Source of the DNA: Ignavibacteria bacterium
GTDB taxonomy: Bacteria; Bacteroidota; Ignavibacteria; Tepidaquicellales; Tepidaquicellaceae
Assembly: GCA_019187405.1 (NCBI GenBank)
Contig: JABAQZ010000006.1
Span: 172,445 to 236,444, forward strand
DNA: 64,000 nt
Direction of reading: 5' to 3'
A model generated the notes under the pieces. The model did not search any database, had not been told where the DNA came from, and was given only the letters and a program-made list of their open reading frames with translations. The first letter of the stretch is position 1; every line of letters begins with the position of its first letter. Positions 34,667-43,499 of the stretch are shown one piece after another. The position numbers and the translations under genes were made by a program.

Positions 34667-36382
34667 ATGAAATCAAAGCTACTCATTTATGTTTTACCCG
34701 TAGTACTGACTGCTTTTCTCTTATTTGGTTATTCAATACAGGATGATCCGACAAGAGATTCAGCGCCGGTATATGAAACAAAAACAACCACATCTCCAGA
34801 TGCAATCGTAGAACCAAATCAATCCGACACGGCAGCTCCATCAGACTTTCCATATCCAAAACAATTCGGATGGGTTTATGCCGGAATTCCTAATGTAAGC
34901 GGTGGTACAGTTGGCGCAATGTACTTTAACGGAAAATGGATAATGAACAGATGGAATTCAGCGACCTTATGGAGATACAATCCAAACGGACCTGGCGGCG
35001 GACCCGGAACAATTGCCGATTCAAATACTGCATATAATGCCGGTGCAGGTGCAATCAGAGATTTAACAGCAGCTCCTGATGGTTCGGGAAGAATGTTTAT
35101 GTGGGGAGGTTCAGGTTCGACTGCATTATTTAAACTTGATTCAATGGGAAACAGAGTTGCAAATTATACTCATACAGGCGCAGCATACAGAGCCATTGCA
35201 TGGGATCCAAACAGAAAAGGATTCTGGAGCTGCAATTTTACTGACAACATTGTTTTAAGAGATACTCTTGGAACAGTTAAAAGAACCATTACTGCAACAA
35301 CCTGGGGAGGTAAATATGGACTTGCATTCGACAGTACTTCAAGACCTGACAGCGCTTTCCTTTGGGTATGGAGTCAAGATTTCACTGTAACTACCGATAC
35401 AACAAATAAGCTGGTAAAGATCAGTCTTGCAACAGGACTTCCGGTAGCAACATATTCATTTAACAAAGGTTCAAACATAGCAGGCGGTGCGGAAGCATTC
35501 GTTAAAGACAATAAATTCTTAATCGCGCTTAATTTCCAAAACTATGCAGTAGCAGCCTACAATCTCAAAGATCTTACTCCGACAGGAGGAGGTACTATTA
35601 CTGTTTGCAGAAGCGGTATCGCAATACCAATACCCGATAATGGAACCAATACAAATCCGGCTGTTGATACTATTAATATTTCAGGAATTCCTTCAGGAAT
35701 GGAAATTAAGAAAGTTAAGGTAACAATTGATACTTTAACTCATACATGGATCGGGGATCTTAGATTTTGGTTATCCAAGGGTACTGTTACCGATACCATA
35801 ATCAGCAGAATTGGATATACAGGATCCGGCTTCGGTAATTCCTGTAATGATTTTTATGGCACGAATCTTATTGATTCTACCGGACTGATAAGCATACAAA
35901 ATATCCCGACAACTTGTAATGGGGTATATGCTCAGGCTACAGGGACATTTAATCCGAATTTACCTCTTGCTCCATTTATCGGAGGAAATCCAAACGGTGC
36001 ATATATTCTTAGAATCAGCGATAATGCTGGCGGAGATGTAGGAGAATTAAGAAAATGGTGTCTGACAATTACATACGGAACTGCAACAGGTGTATCAAAT
36101 ACAATTACAACTATACCTTCGGATTTCAACTTAAGTCAAAATTATCCGAATCCGTTTAATCCTTCCACTACTATCAATTTTGCAATTCCGTCAACCGGTC
36201 TTGTAACATTGAAAGTATATGATGTAGTAGGTAAGGAAGTTGCTTCACTTGTTAACGAAGTAAAAAATGCCGGAAATCATTCGGTTAAATTTAATGCATC
36301 CGGATTATCAAGCGGCGTTTATTTCTACAGACTGCAGACAGGTGACTTTGTTGATACAAAGAAAATGTTCCTGCTGAAGTAA
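34667..36382 (+). CDS. Secreted protein with P-domain and T9SS C-terminal domain
   Basis: The protein has 571 residues. A signal peptide is followed by 'FGYSIQDDPT', a motif shared with its neighbours. Residues about 50-310 form a beta-rich, probably propeller-like region ('AIAWDPNRKGFWSCNF'). Residues about 325-470 are a P/Homo B domain, the kind found after subtilisin-like proteases ('TIDTLTHTWIGDLRFWLSKG', 'GAYILRISDNAGGDVGELRKW'). No protease domain is present. The last 85 residues are a T9SS tail ('SQNYPNPFNPSTTINFAIP'). It is exported to the surface or medium. A P-domain without a protease suggests a binding or scaffolding role; this is an inference. Confidence 0.9.
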   Translation: MKSKLLIYVLPVVLTAFLLFGYSIQDDPTRDSAPVYETKTTTSPDAIVEPNQSDTAAPSDFPYPKQFGWVYAGIPNVSGGTVGAMYFNGKWIMNRWNSATLWRYNPNGPGGGPGTIADSNTAYNAGAGAIRDLTAAPDGSGRMFMWGGSGSTALFKLDSMGNRVANYTHTGAAYRAIAWDPNRKGFWSCNFTDNIVLRDTLGTVKRTITATTWGGKYGLAFDSTSRPDSAFLWVWSQDFTVTTDTTNKLVKISLATGLPVATYSFNKGSNIAGGAEAFVKDNKFLIALNFQNYAVAAYNLKDLTPTGGGTITVCRSGIAIPIPDNGTNTNPAVDTINISGIPSGMEIKKVKVTIDTLTHTWIGDLRFWLSKGTVTDTIISRIGYTGSGFGNSCNDFYGTNLIDSTGLISIQNIPTTCNGVYAQATGTFNPNLPLAPFIGGNPNGAYILRISDNAGGDVGELRKWCLTITYGTATGVSNTITTIPSDFNLSQNYPNPFNPSTTINFAIPSTGLVTLKVYDVVGKEVASLVNEVKNAGNHSVKFNASGLSSGVYFYRLQTGDFVDTKKMFLLK

Positions 36383-36401
36383 TACATATTTTAATATTAA
36401 A

Positions 36402-36430
36402 AAAACCCGGGAATCCCCCGGGTTTTTTTT
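36402..36430 (+). terminator. Intrinsic terminator after the P-domain cargo gene
   Basis: A 10-bp perfect stem (aaaacccggg with cccgggtttt), a 5-nt loop and a T tract. Confidence 0.9.
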
Positions 36431-36514
36431 ACCTTCATTCCAATCTTGAATTTTAAATCGTAATACGATATTTTTCTTGGAAACAAATTTATCATTATTT
36501 CTTAATTAAATTTC

Positions 36515-36521
36515 AGAAAGG
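36515..36521 (+). promoter_or_regulatory. Shine-Dalgarno-like site of the BNR-type cargo gene
   Basis: AGAAAGG lies 7 bp before the first of two adjacent in-frame ATG codons (36529 and 36532). Confidence 0.5.
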
Positions 36522-36528
36522 CTGACAA

Positions 36529-38436
36529 ATGATGTCAAAAATTACTGTATTCTCAATCGTATGTATGATTACATTGGGAATATTTTTAGGATTTTCAATT
36601 AGTGACAATCCTTATGGTTCAAAATCAAATACTTCTTCTTCTGAACAATCTATCATAAATCCACCATCGGTAAGTGCAGCATATTATACCGATGATTTTA
36701 ACGGAGCAAATGATACGACTTCTTTAAAAGCAAGAGGTTATAAAGTTTATTACCGAGGAGGCGGTCCTCAAGGTTTAGGCGCAACATGGTTTCAGGGAAA
36801 TTCAGCCGTATTCAGCGCTTATGAAGGTCCCGCTACCGGTTATGTCGGTTGTAATTTTCAAGTTGTAACGGGAACTAACAATATTGACAGCTGGCTTGTG
36901 CTGCCAAGATTAAATGTTTCTTCGGGTGATACTATTTCTTTCTGGAATAGATCAACCGACCCGGGATCTATTATTTATCCAGACTCATTCAGAGTAATGT
37001 ACTCTGCTTCAGGCGACTCCACTCCCGAAGGAAGCTGGGTCGAGCTGGGAAGATTCATGGCTCCAAACGGACCCTGGACAAGAAGAGCTTACACAGCTCC
37101 ATCTTCCGGCGCTAATGCAAGATTTGCTATTAGATATGCAGTAGTAAACGGCGGTCCGTCAGGTAATAACAGCGATTATTCAGGTGTTGATTATCTTAAT
37201 GTGGCTACCGGAACAGGTGGCGGTGGTACCTGCACTTACTCCTGGTCAGCACAGACTTCCGGCACAACAAGTCAGTTATATTCTGTTTCAGCTGTTTCAG
37301 ATATGATAGGTTGGGCGGCAGGTGCAGGACCAACTGTTGTCAGAACTACTAACGGCGGATCAACCTGGACAAACGCGACGGGAACAGGTATTGGAGCCGG
37401 TGAAAGTATTTATAATATCTATGCATGGAGCGCAAATGACGCACTTTGCACAACTTCACCAGGCGCAACAAATATTTATAAAACAACAAATGGCGGTACC
37501 ACTTGGACAAATGTATTTACTCTTGCAGGTGGTTTCATTAATGCAATTCAAATGGTTTCCGCAACTGAAGGTTATGCCGAAGGAGATCCCGTTGGCGGTA
37601 AATGGACAATTTTAAAAACAACTAACGGCGGATTGAACTGGGCAAGAATGGCAACAGAGCCGGCACAGGTCGGTAGTGATGCAGGATGGAATAATTCATT
37701 CCTTATTAGTGGTACTCACATTTGGTTTGGAACAAACGGTACTAAAGTTTACCATTCACCGGATTTAGGCTTAACCTGGTCAAGCGGCGCTACTACCGGA
37801 ACGGTTAACACTTATGCAGTACATTTCAATACTACTACAAACGGTCTTGCAGGTGGTAATGCAATGGTAAAATCTGTTGACGGCGGAACAACATATACAG
37901 CTGTTACTAATCCGGGAACATCAGGAAATATAAACGGTATTGAAGGTAACGGAACAGACTGGTGGGCAATAAGATCCAGTGCCGTTATTTATCGTTCGAC
38001 TGATGCCGGCGCTACATGGACTTCACCATATACTCAAACAGGCGCTGTATTTCAGGATATTGACTTCGCAGTTGTCGGTGGTTGTCCGAAAGGATGGGCA
38101 GTCGGAAACAGCGGAGCAATTGCAAAGATGGTTACTACAACCGGAGTTTCAAATTACAACACAGAAATCCCGGGTGCATTTGAGCTTGCTCAAAACTATC
38201 CGAATCCTTTCAATCCTACGACAAACATTAAGTTCTCAATTCCTCAGTCAGGACTTGCAGTTCTTAAAGTTTATGATGTAGTCGGTAAGGAAGTTGCAAC
38301 ACTCGTAAATGAAGTAAAGAACGCCGGTAACTATATCGTCGGATTCAATGCTTCAAATTTACCAAGCGGCACTTACTTCTACAGACTCGAAATGAATAAC
38401 TTTACAGAAACAAAGAAAATGATGCTGATTAAATAA
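36529..38436 (+). CDS. Secreted protein with choice-of-anchor J domain, BNR/Ycf48-like repeats and T9SS C-terminal domain
   Basis: The protein has 635 residues. A signal peptide and the shared 'GFSISDNP' motif are followed by a jelly-roll domain (about residues 50-230) of the choice-of-anchor J/MAM-like type ('DDFNGANDTTSLKARGY', 'SWLVLPRLNVSSGDTISFWNRS'). Several BNR/Ycf48-like blades follow ('TTNGGSTWTNATG', 'STDAGATWTSPY', 'GWAVGNSGAI'), forming a propeller. The last 85 residues are a T9SS tail ('AQNYPNPFNPTTNIKFSIP'). It is the third of three cargo genes in a row, each with its own terminator, so they are probably expressed separately. Function unknown. Confidence 0.9.
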   Translation: MMSKITVFSIVCMITLGIFLGFSISDNPYGSKSNTSSSEQSIINPPSVSAAYYTDDFNGANDTTSLKARGYKVYYRGGGPQGLGATWFQGNSAVFSAYEGPATGYVGCNFQVVTGTNNIDSWLVLPRLNVSSGDTISFWNRSTDPGSIIYPDSFRVMYSASGDSTPEGSWVELGRFMAPNGPWTRRAYTAPSSGANARFAIRYAVVNGGPSGNNSDYSGVDYLNVATGTGGGGTCTYSWSAQTSGTTSQLYSVSAVSDMIGWAAGAGPTVVRTTNGGSTWTNATGTGIGAGESIYNIYAWSANDALCTTSPGATNIYKTTNGGTTWTNVFTLAGGFINAIQMVSATEGYAEGDPVGGKWTILKTTNGGLNWARMATEPAQVGSDAGWNNSFLISGTHIWFGTNGTKVYHSPDLGLTWSSGATTGTVNTYAVHFNTTTNGLAGGNAMVKSVDGGTTYTAVTNPGTSGNINGIEGNGTDWWAIRSSAVIYRSTDAGATWTSPYTQTGAVFQDIDFAVVGGCPKGWAVGNSGAIAKMVTTTGVSNYNTEIPGAFELAQNYPNPFNPTTNIKFSIPQSGLAVLKVYDVVGKEVATLVNEVKNAGNYIVGFNASNLPSGTYFYRLEMNNFTETKKMMLIK

Positions 38437-38460
38437 TTCAGCTGTCATTTCATAATCTTT

Positions 38461-38491
38461 ACCCCCGCTGTATCATACAAGCGGGGGTTTT
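38461..38491 (+). terminator. Intrinsic terminator after the BNR-type cargo gene
   Basis: A 9-bp stem (acccccgct with agcgggggt) with a 10-nt loop, followed by a T tract. Confidence 0.85.
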
Positions 38492-38566
38492 TTATTTTTT
38501 ATTTAAAAATTCCGGAAACTTTTACAAGCGCATTTTATTTGTGTATAAATATTTTATGCAAAAATG

Positions 38567-38574
38567 TATTTTTG
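38567..38574 (+). promoter_or_regulatory. Possible -7 promoter box of pgk
   Basis: TATTTTTG fits TAnnTTTG and lies 25 bp before the pgk ATG at 38599. A TTTG at 38538-38541 is slightly too far upstream to be an ideal -33 element. Confidence 0.3.
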
Positions 38575-38598
38575 TATAAATTAAAACATTTCATAATT

Positions 38599-39816
38599 AT
38601 GTCAAAACTTACTCTTCAGAATTTAATAGATCAAAATAAAATTAAAGATAAAAGAATACTCGTAAGAGTCGATTTCAATGTTCCTCTCGATGAAACGGGA
38701 ACGATCACCGACGATAAACGCATAATCGAATCATTAAAAACTATAAAAGCAATTATTACAAACGGCGGGAAATGCATTTTGATGAGTCATCTCGGCAGAC
38801 CTAAAGGAGAAAAAAATAATAAATATAGTCTCTCGGTTGTTGCCGAATATCTCTCAAATGTTCTTGATAAACCTGTGCTTTTCTCTGATGACTGCATCAG
38901 TCAAGATAATGACGATGTGATTATTAACATGAAAGCCGGTGATGTTTTGCTTTTAGAGAATCTCCGATTTTACAAAGAGGAAGAAAAAAATGATAAAGAC
39001 TTTGCCGAAAAACTTGCTTCTTACGGAGATGCTTTTATAAATGATGCTTTTGGAACTGCTCACCGTGCGCATGCATCTACAGAAGGCGTTACAAATTTTA
39101 TAAAAGACTGCGCTGCAGGCTTCCTCATGGAAAAAGAATTAAAATATTTATCGGGTGCAATCTCTAATCCAAAAAAACCTCTTTGTGCAATTCTCGGCGG
39201 TTCTAAAATTTCAGGTAAAATAGACGTGCTCGAAAATCTAATCGGAAAAGCTGATGTAATTCTTATCGGAGGCGGCATGATGTTTACATTTTTTAAAGCG
39301 CTCGGATATAATATTGGAAAATCCATACTGGAGCCCGATAAAGTGGAACTCGCAAAATCAATTCTTGAAAAAGCTGCTTCTTCTGATACCCGGTTAAGAC
39401 TTCCTGAAGATGTCATTATGGCAGATAAAATGGACAAAGATGCGCAGATGAAAGAAATGTTTACCGATAAAATAACTTCCGATTTCAATGAGTGGATAGG
39501 AGTGGATATCGGTCCTAAAACGATTCACGTTTATAAAGAAGAAATTTCGAGAGCAAAAACAATTGTATGGAATGGACCGATGGGTGTTTTTGAAATTGAT
39601 CCTTTTTCTGTTGGAACATTCGAAATCGCAAAGTCGCTTGTCGATGCAACTGCAAAAGGCGCATTGACAATAATAGGCGGAGGTGATTCCGCAAGCGCAA
39701 TTGCAAAAGCCGGACTTGAAGAAAAAGTATCTCACGTTTCTACCGGTGGAGGAGCTTCGCTGGAATTTCTTGAAGGAAAAAAGTTACCCGGTGTCGAAGC
39801 TTTAAATGAAGCTTAA
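38599..39816 (+). CDS. pgk: Phosphoglycerate kinase
   Basis: The protein has 405 residues from the ATG at 38599, within the usual 390-415. It transfers phosphate from 1,3-bisphosphoglycerate to ADP in glycolysis. Substrate motifs are 'RVDFNVPL' (23-30), 'LMSHLGRPKG' and 'DAFGTAHRAHAST'. Nucleotide-binding motifs are 'ILGGSKISGKIDVLENL', 'WNGPMGVFE' and 'GGGDSASAIAKAG'. A frame extension to 38539 exists, but it overlaps a promoter-like box and adds a non-conserved leader, so I reject it. It converges with the lpxC-fabZ gene, 45 bp apart, without a clear hairpin between them. Confidence 0.97.
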   Translation: MSKLTLQNLIDQNKIKDKRILVRVDFNVPLDETGTITDDKRIIESLKTIKAIITNGGKCILMSHLGRPKGEKNNKYSLSVVAEYLSNVLDKPVLFSDDCISQDNDDVIINMKAGDVLLLENLRFYKEEEKNDKDFAEKLASYGDAFINDAFGTAHRAHASTEGVTNFIKDCAAGFLMEKELKYLSGAISNPKKPLCAILGGSKISGKIDVLENLIGKADVILIGGGMMFTFFKALGYNIGKSILEPDKVELAKSILEKAASSDTRLRLPEDVIMADKMDKDAQMKEMFTDKITSDFNEWIGVDIGPKTIHVYKEEISRAKTIVWNGPMGVFEIDPFSVGTFEIAKSLVDATAKGALTIIGGGDSASAIAKAGLEEKVSHVSTGGGASLEFLEGKKLPGVEALNEA

Positions 39817-39861
39817 GAAAATTTTCTTTGTATTAATCCCGGCTGAATCCATAACGATAAT

Positions 39862-41268
39862 TTATTTATTAACTATTGCAGCCATGAATTCGCCTTCGCA
39901 TACGAGTTCTCCGCCGACATAGTTTTTATAAGCTTTGCCGGCAATTTTGCAAATACCTCTTTTGAAAGAAAGCAGAAACATTTCAAAAACCAGCTGATCT
40001 CCCGGAATAACGGGTTTTCTGAATTTTACTTTTTCAATGGAAGCAAAATAAGCCATCTTGTTTGATGGATCATCTATTGAATTCAGCACCAATATAAATC
40101 CGCATTGAGCCATGGCTTCTACAATCAGTACGCCTGGCATTACACGCTTATTCGGAAAATGTCCGTTGAAAAACGGCTCGTTGTATGTTACATTTTTTAT
40201 CCCGATTATTTTCTTTCCCATGTCAATGTCAATTATCCTGTCCACAAGTAGAAACGGATATCTGTGCGGCATAATCTCAAGTATGGCTTCAATATCAAAA
40301 ACGCAGTTTTCTGATTTTAAAACCTGAAACTTCTTTTCAATCTTTTTTTGGAGATAAAGCTTTCGGAGCATTTTAGTAAACTCAACATTTGAGCGATGCC
40401 CGGGTCTTGCTGCAAGTATCTGCCCTTTAACCGGCGCTCCAATAAGAGCAAGATCGCCAATCAAATCAAGCAGCTTGTGTCTCGCAGGTTCATTCTTATA
40501 TCTTAATTCTTTATTGTTTAATATTCCGCTGGAACCAAGTATTATGCTTTCTTCAATTCCAAGTTTCTTTTTAATTTCTCCAAGTTCTTTTTCATTTGCA
40601 TCCTTGTCAACAATTACAATGGCATTGTTCAGATCGCCGCCTTTTATCAAGCCCTGTTCCCTCAGCATTTCAATTTCACTCAAAAAGCAAAACGTCCTCG
40701 AAGGCGCAAACTCTGATTCAAATTCTTTCTGAAGGTTAAACAATCCCGTATGCTGAACTCCAAGCGCCGGATTATTAAAATCAATCATTACCGAAATTCT
40801 GAAATCATCCTTTAAAGGCAGCGCAACAATGTCAACATTGTTTTTCTCATCGTGATAATGCACGGTATCTTCAATCACAAGATAATCCCTTTTGGCTTCC
40901 TGCTCAGTTATACTGGATTTTTTCAATGTCTCCACATAATCACGAGCGCTGCCGTCCATTATCGGTGGTTCGTTTGAATCAAGCTCAACTACTATGTTGT
41001 CAATTTCACATCCCATTATTGCGGCAAGAACATGCTCAACTGTGTGAACTTCAGCTCCTCCTTTTGCTATTGTCGTTCCTCGTGAAATGTCAATTACATG
41101 ATCAATGTCGGCAGGTATCTCCGGCGAACCGGGAAGATCGATTCTTTTGAATCTTATGCCATAATTTTCCGGCGCTGATTTGAATGTCATGTTTGATTTG
41201 TTTCCGGTATGAAGCCCGACTCCCGAAAGTGTTACCGGATTACTAATCGTTCTTTGCTTCTCTAACAT
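39862..41268 (-). CDS. lpxC/fabZ: LpxC-FabZ fusion: lipid A deacetylase and 3-hydroxyacyl-ACP dehydratase
   Basis: The protein has 468 residues. Residues 1-about 315 are LpxC, the zinc deacetylase that commits UDP-acyl-GlcNAc to lipid A synthesis; zinc ligands include H75 and H79 (HTVEH) and the set in 'ARHKLLDLIGD'. Residues about 325-468 are FabZ, the hot-dog dehydratase ('MPHRYPFLLVDRI' with catalytic His, 'GHFPNKRVMPGVLIVEAMAQ' with catalytic Glu). The fusion is characteristic of Bacteroidota and Chlorobi. It is the last gene of the envelope cluster that begins with uppS, 6 bp after lpxD. Confidence 0.97.
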   Translation of the reverse strand: MLEKQRTISNPVTLSGVGLHTGNKSNMTFKSAPENYGIRFKRIDLPGSPEIPADIDHVIDISRGTTIAKGGAEVHTVEHVLAAIMGCEIDNIVVELDSNEPPIMDGSARDYVETLKKSSITEQEAKRDYLVIEDTVHYHDEKNNVDIVALPLKDDFRISVMIDFNNPALGVQHTGLFNLQKEFESEFAPSRTFCFLSEIEMLREQGLIKGGDLNNAIVIVDKDANEKELGEIKKKLGIEESIILGSSGILNNKELRYKNEPARHKLLDLIGDLALIGAPVKGQILAARPGHRSNVEFTKMLRKLYLQKKIEKKFQVLKSENCVFDIEAILEIMPHRYPFLLVDRIIDIDMGKKIIGIKNVTYNEPFFNGHFPNKRVMPGVLIVEAMAQCGFILVLNSIDDPSNKMAYFASIEKVKFRKPVIPGDQLVFEMFLLSFKRGICKIAGKAYKNYVGGELVCEGEFMAAIVNK

Positions 41269-41274
41269 TTCAAT

Positions 41275-42303
41275 TTAATTTGATGATTTTGAAATTTTAT
41301 TTTCCAGCTCTTTTATCCTTGCTTCAAGCTTTCCGATATTTCTAATGTTGATGTCAGTCATAAGACTTTCCTTTTTAGGTTTGGCGCGGTAACCGAGATA
41401 TACTCCCGACTCGGTGATGGATTTTGAAACCCCGACTGATGCGCCGATTATGACGTCATCACAGATTGTAATATGTCCGACAATTCCGGATTGTCCGCCT
41501 ATCATGCACCTCTTCCCTATTTTTGCCGAACCTGCAATACCGACCTGTGCAGCAATCGCCGTATTCTCACCGATTATGACGTTGTGCGCAATCTGTATCT
41601 GATTGTCAAGTTTTACACCTCTGCAGATTTTTGTCTCACCGAGAGTTGCCCTGTCAATGGTACAGTTTGCTCCTATCTCTACATTGTCTTCTATAAGAGC
41701 TATACCTGTTTGAGGTATTTTCTTATACGATCCGTCATTCTGCTTTACATATCCGAATCCGTCAGAACCAATAACAGTCCCCGCATGTATTGTTACGTTG
41801 TTTCCGATTTTGCAGTCTTTGTAAATCGTAACGTTAGGATAAATCCTGCAGTTGCTCCCGATGATAACATTGTTTTCTATTACGGTGTTGGACATTATTT
41901 GCGTATTGCTTCCGATCGAGCAATTTTTCCCGACAGACACAAAATTTCCGATATATATATTATCAAGGATTTCTGTTCCTTCATCTATAAAAGAATTTCC
42001 GGAAATTCCGGTTAGCTCCATGCTCTCTTTCTCAAATTCTTCGAGAAGTTTTAAAAAAGACAGATACGGGTCATCAACCCTTAACAGCGAAATGTCTTTT
42101 CTCTTTTTTTTAATTATGAATTCGTTTGATACAACAATTGCTCCCGCATTAGTCGATTCATAAAATTTCTCATAAAGAGGATTTGAAATGAATGTGATCT
42201 CAGAAGAAGTGGCAGTTTCTATTTTACCGACTCCGGTAATTTCAATATCCGCATTTCCTTCCGTCCTGCCGTTGACTATATCCGCAAGTTCTGAGAGTTT
42301 CAT
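41275..42303 (-). CDS. lpxD: UDP-3-O-acylglucosamine N-acyltransferase
   Basis: The 342-residue protein is normal for LpxD, which adds the second acyl chain in lipid A synthesis. An N-terminal uridine-binding domain is followed by a left-handed beta-helix of hexapeptide repeats ('IGSNTQIMSNTVIENNVIIGSNCRI'-type turns) with the catalytic His in 'QIAHNVIIGENT'. A C-terminal helix ('RIKELENKISK') completes it. It is one base from the skp-like gene upstream and 6 bp before lpxC-fabZ, so it belongs to the same operon. Confidence 0.97.
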   Translation of the reverse strand: MKLSELADIVNGRTEGNADIEITGVGKIETATSSEITFISNPLYEKFYESTNAGAIVVSNEFIIKKKRKDISLLRVDDPYLSFLKLLEEFEKESMELTGISGNSFIDEGTEILDNIYIGNFVSVGKNCSIGSNTQIMSNTVIENNVIIGSNCRIYPNVTIYKDCKIGNNVTIHAGTVIGSDGFGYVKQNDGSYKKIPQTGIALIEDNVEIGANCTIDRATLGETKICRGVKLDNQIQIAHNVIIGENTAIAAQVGIAGSAKIGKRCMIGGQSGIVGHITICDDVIIGASVGVSKSITESGVYLGYRAKPKKESLMTDINIRNIGKLEARIKELENKISKSSN

Positions 42304-42834
42304 TTACTTAGCTTCTATTTCTTTAATGACTTTTGCAGTTAGATCATAATTTTCATTTACATACAAAAGCAGTATATCGCTGCTCCTGTCAAAGACATAA
42401 TCAAAACTTCCTTCTTTTGCTACCGTTTCGATTGCCTTAAATATTCTGTCCTGTACGGGTTTCATAAATTCCGTCTGCTTTTGAAAATATTCACCGCTTT
42501 CTCCGAATTTCTGAACTTTGAAATTGTCTACTGCCGATTCAAGATCGGATATTTTAGTTTCTGTTTCCTTTTTCAGCTGATCTGTAAGTATAAGCTTTTT
42601 CTTTTCAAAATCATCTTTCATCAGTTTCAGACTGTCCTGCAGAACTTTCAATTCACCCTGCCATTCAGTAATGAGATTATCAAGACGCAGTTTTGCATCT
42701 CGGGATTCCTGCATTGATTCAAGTATCTTTTTCGAATCAATGTATCCCACTTTAGTCTGCGATATTGCATTTATTGGAATAATTAACTTCGTCAATAATA
42801 CCGCAAACGATATTGTTAAAAATGCTTTGAACAT
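42304..42834 (-). CDS. OmpH/Skp-family periplasmic chaperone, copy 1
   Basis: The 176-residue protein has a signal peptide (cleaved near INAISQ), then 'KVGYIDSKKILESM' and a long charged helical hairpin (about 45-120) forming the coiled-coil tentacles of Skp. 'FDYVFDRSSDILLLYVN' closes the core strands. It holds unfolded outer-membrane proteins in the periplasm for BamA. Stop and lpxD start are adjacent. The second skp-like gene lies just upstream, 61 bp away, indicating a tandem duplication. Confidence 0.92.
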   Translation of the reverse strand: MFKAFLTISFAVLLTKLIIPINAISQTKVGYIDSKKILESMQESRDAKLRLDNLITEWQGELKVLQDSLKLMKDDFEKKKLILTDQLKKETETKISDLESAVDNFKVQKFGESGEYFQKQTEFMKPVQDRIFKAIETVAKEGSFDYVFDRSSDILLLYVNENYDLTAKVIKEIEAK

Positions 42835-42895
42835 CGGTTTTGATTTTTTTAAATACCGGAACGCATTGACCGGTTAGTATCGGATCCGATCGGAC

Positions 42896-43462
42896 CTACT
42901 TAAGTTTGTCAAGTACTTTAAATGTTATGTCATATTCTTTATCACCGAATAAAAGCGTGCCGTCCGCTTTGTCAAAAACAAAATTGATTTTAAGCGACTT
43001 CGCAATTTCCTCTATTGTTTTTGTAATTTTATCCTTAACAGGTTTGAATAATTCCTGCTGTCTAAGCAATAGTGAGTTCTGTGTGTTTTGTTTGTACAAA
43101 GTCAGACCTTCGTCAAGATTCTGAAGCTCCTGCTGCAACGCTCCAATTTCATCCTGTAAAACTTTTAACTCGCTTTCGGATTTAACTTCGCCGGTCTCCA
43201 CTTTTTTCTGAGCTTCATCGTATTTTGATTTAAATGTTTCGGCTTTTGCTTTTATTTCATTTTCTTTTGACTGAATTGTATCCAGATAAAGCTTCTGAAG
43301 ACCTTCAAGCTCTTTCTGCACCTGCTGTGCTTCGGGCAGCTGCTTGAGTATGATTTCACTGTCAACGTATCCTATTTTAATCTGTGACATTGCTTCGCCA
43401 GTACAAAAAATTATTATACAAGCACACAGCATTACTAAATATTTCAAATTACTTTTTTCCAA
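42896..43462 (-). CDS. OmpH/Skp-family periplasmic chaperone, copy 2
   Basis: The 188-residue protein has a signal peptide (to about SQ at 27), 'IKIGYVDSEIILKQLPEAQ', a long Glu/Lys/Gln-rich helical hairpin, and a closing 'INFVFDKADGTLLFGD'. It has the same fold and role as the neighbouring copy but divergent sequence. The start is TTG, supported by AGGAG about 9 bp upstream on the minus strand. It lies between bamA and the other skp-like gene, the usual position. Confidence 0.92.
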   Translation of the reverse strand: MEKSNLKYLVMLCACIIIFCTGEAMSQIKIGYVDSEIILKQLPEAQQVQKELEGLQKLYLDTIQSKENEIKAKAETFKSKYDEAQKKVETGEVKSESELKVLQDEIGALQQELQNLDEGLTLYKQNTQNSLLLRQQELFKPVKDKITKTIEEIAKSLKINFVFDKADGTLLFGDKEYDITFKVLDKLK

Positions 43463-43499
43463 AAAAGTATTCTCCTTTTATTTTATTTATGAATAATTA

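Noticed and set aside
38539-38598. N-terminal extension of phosphoglycerate kinase
   Set aside because: It adds 20 non-conserved residues and overlaps a likely promoter box; the ATG at 38599 gives the family length.
39060-39735. Antisense ORFs of 142 and 113 codons inside pgk
   Set aside because: They shadow a highly conserved gene and have no familiar motifs.
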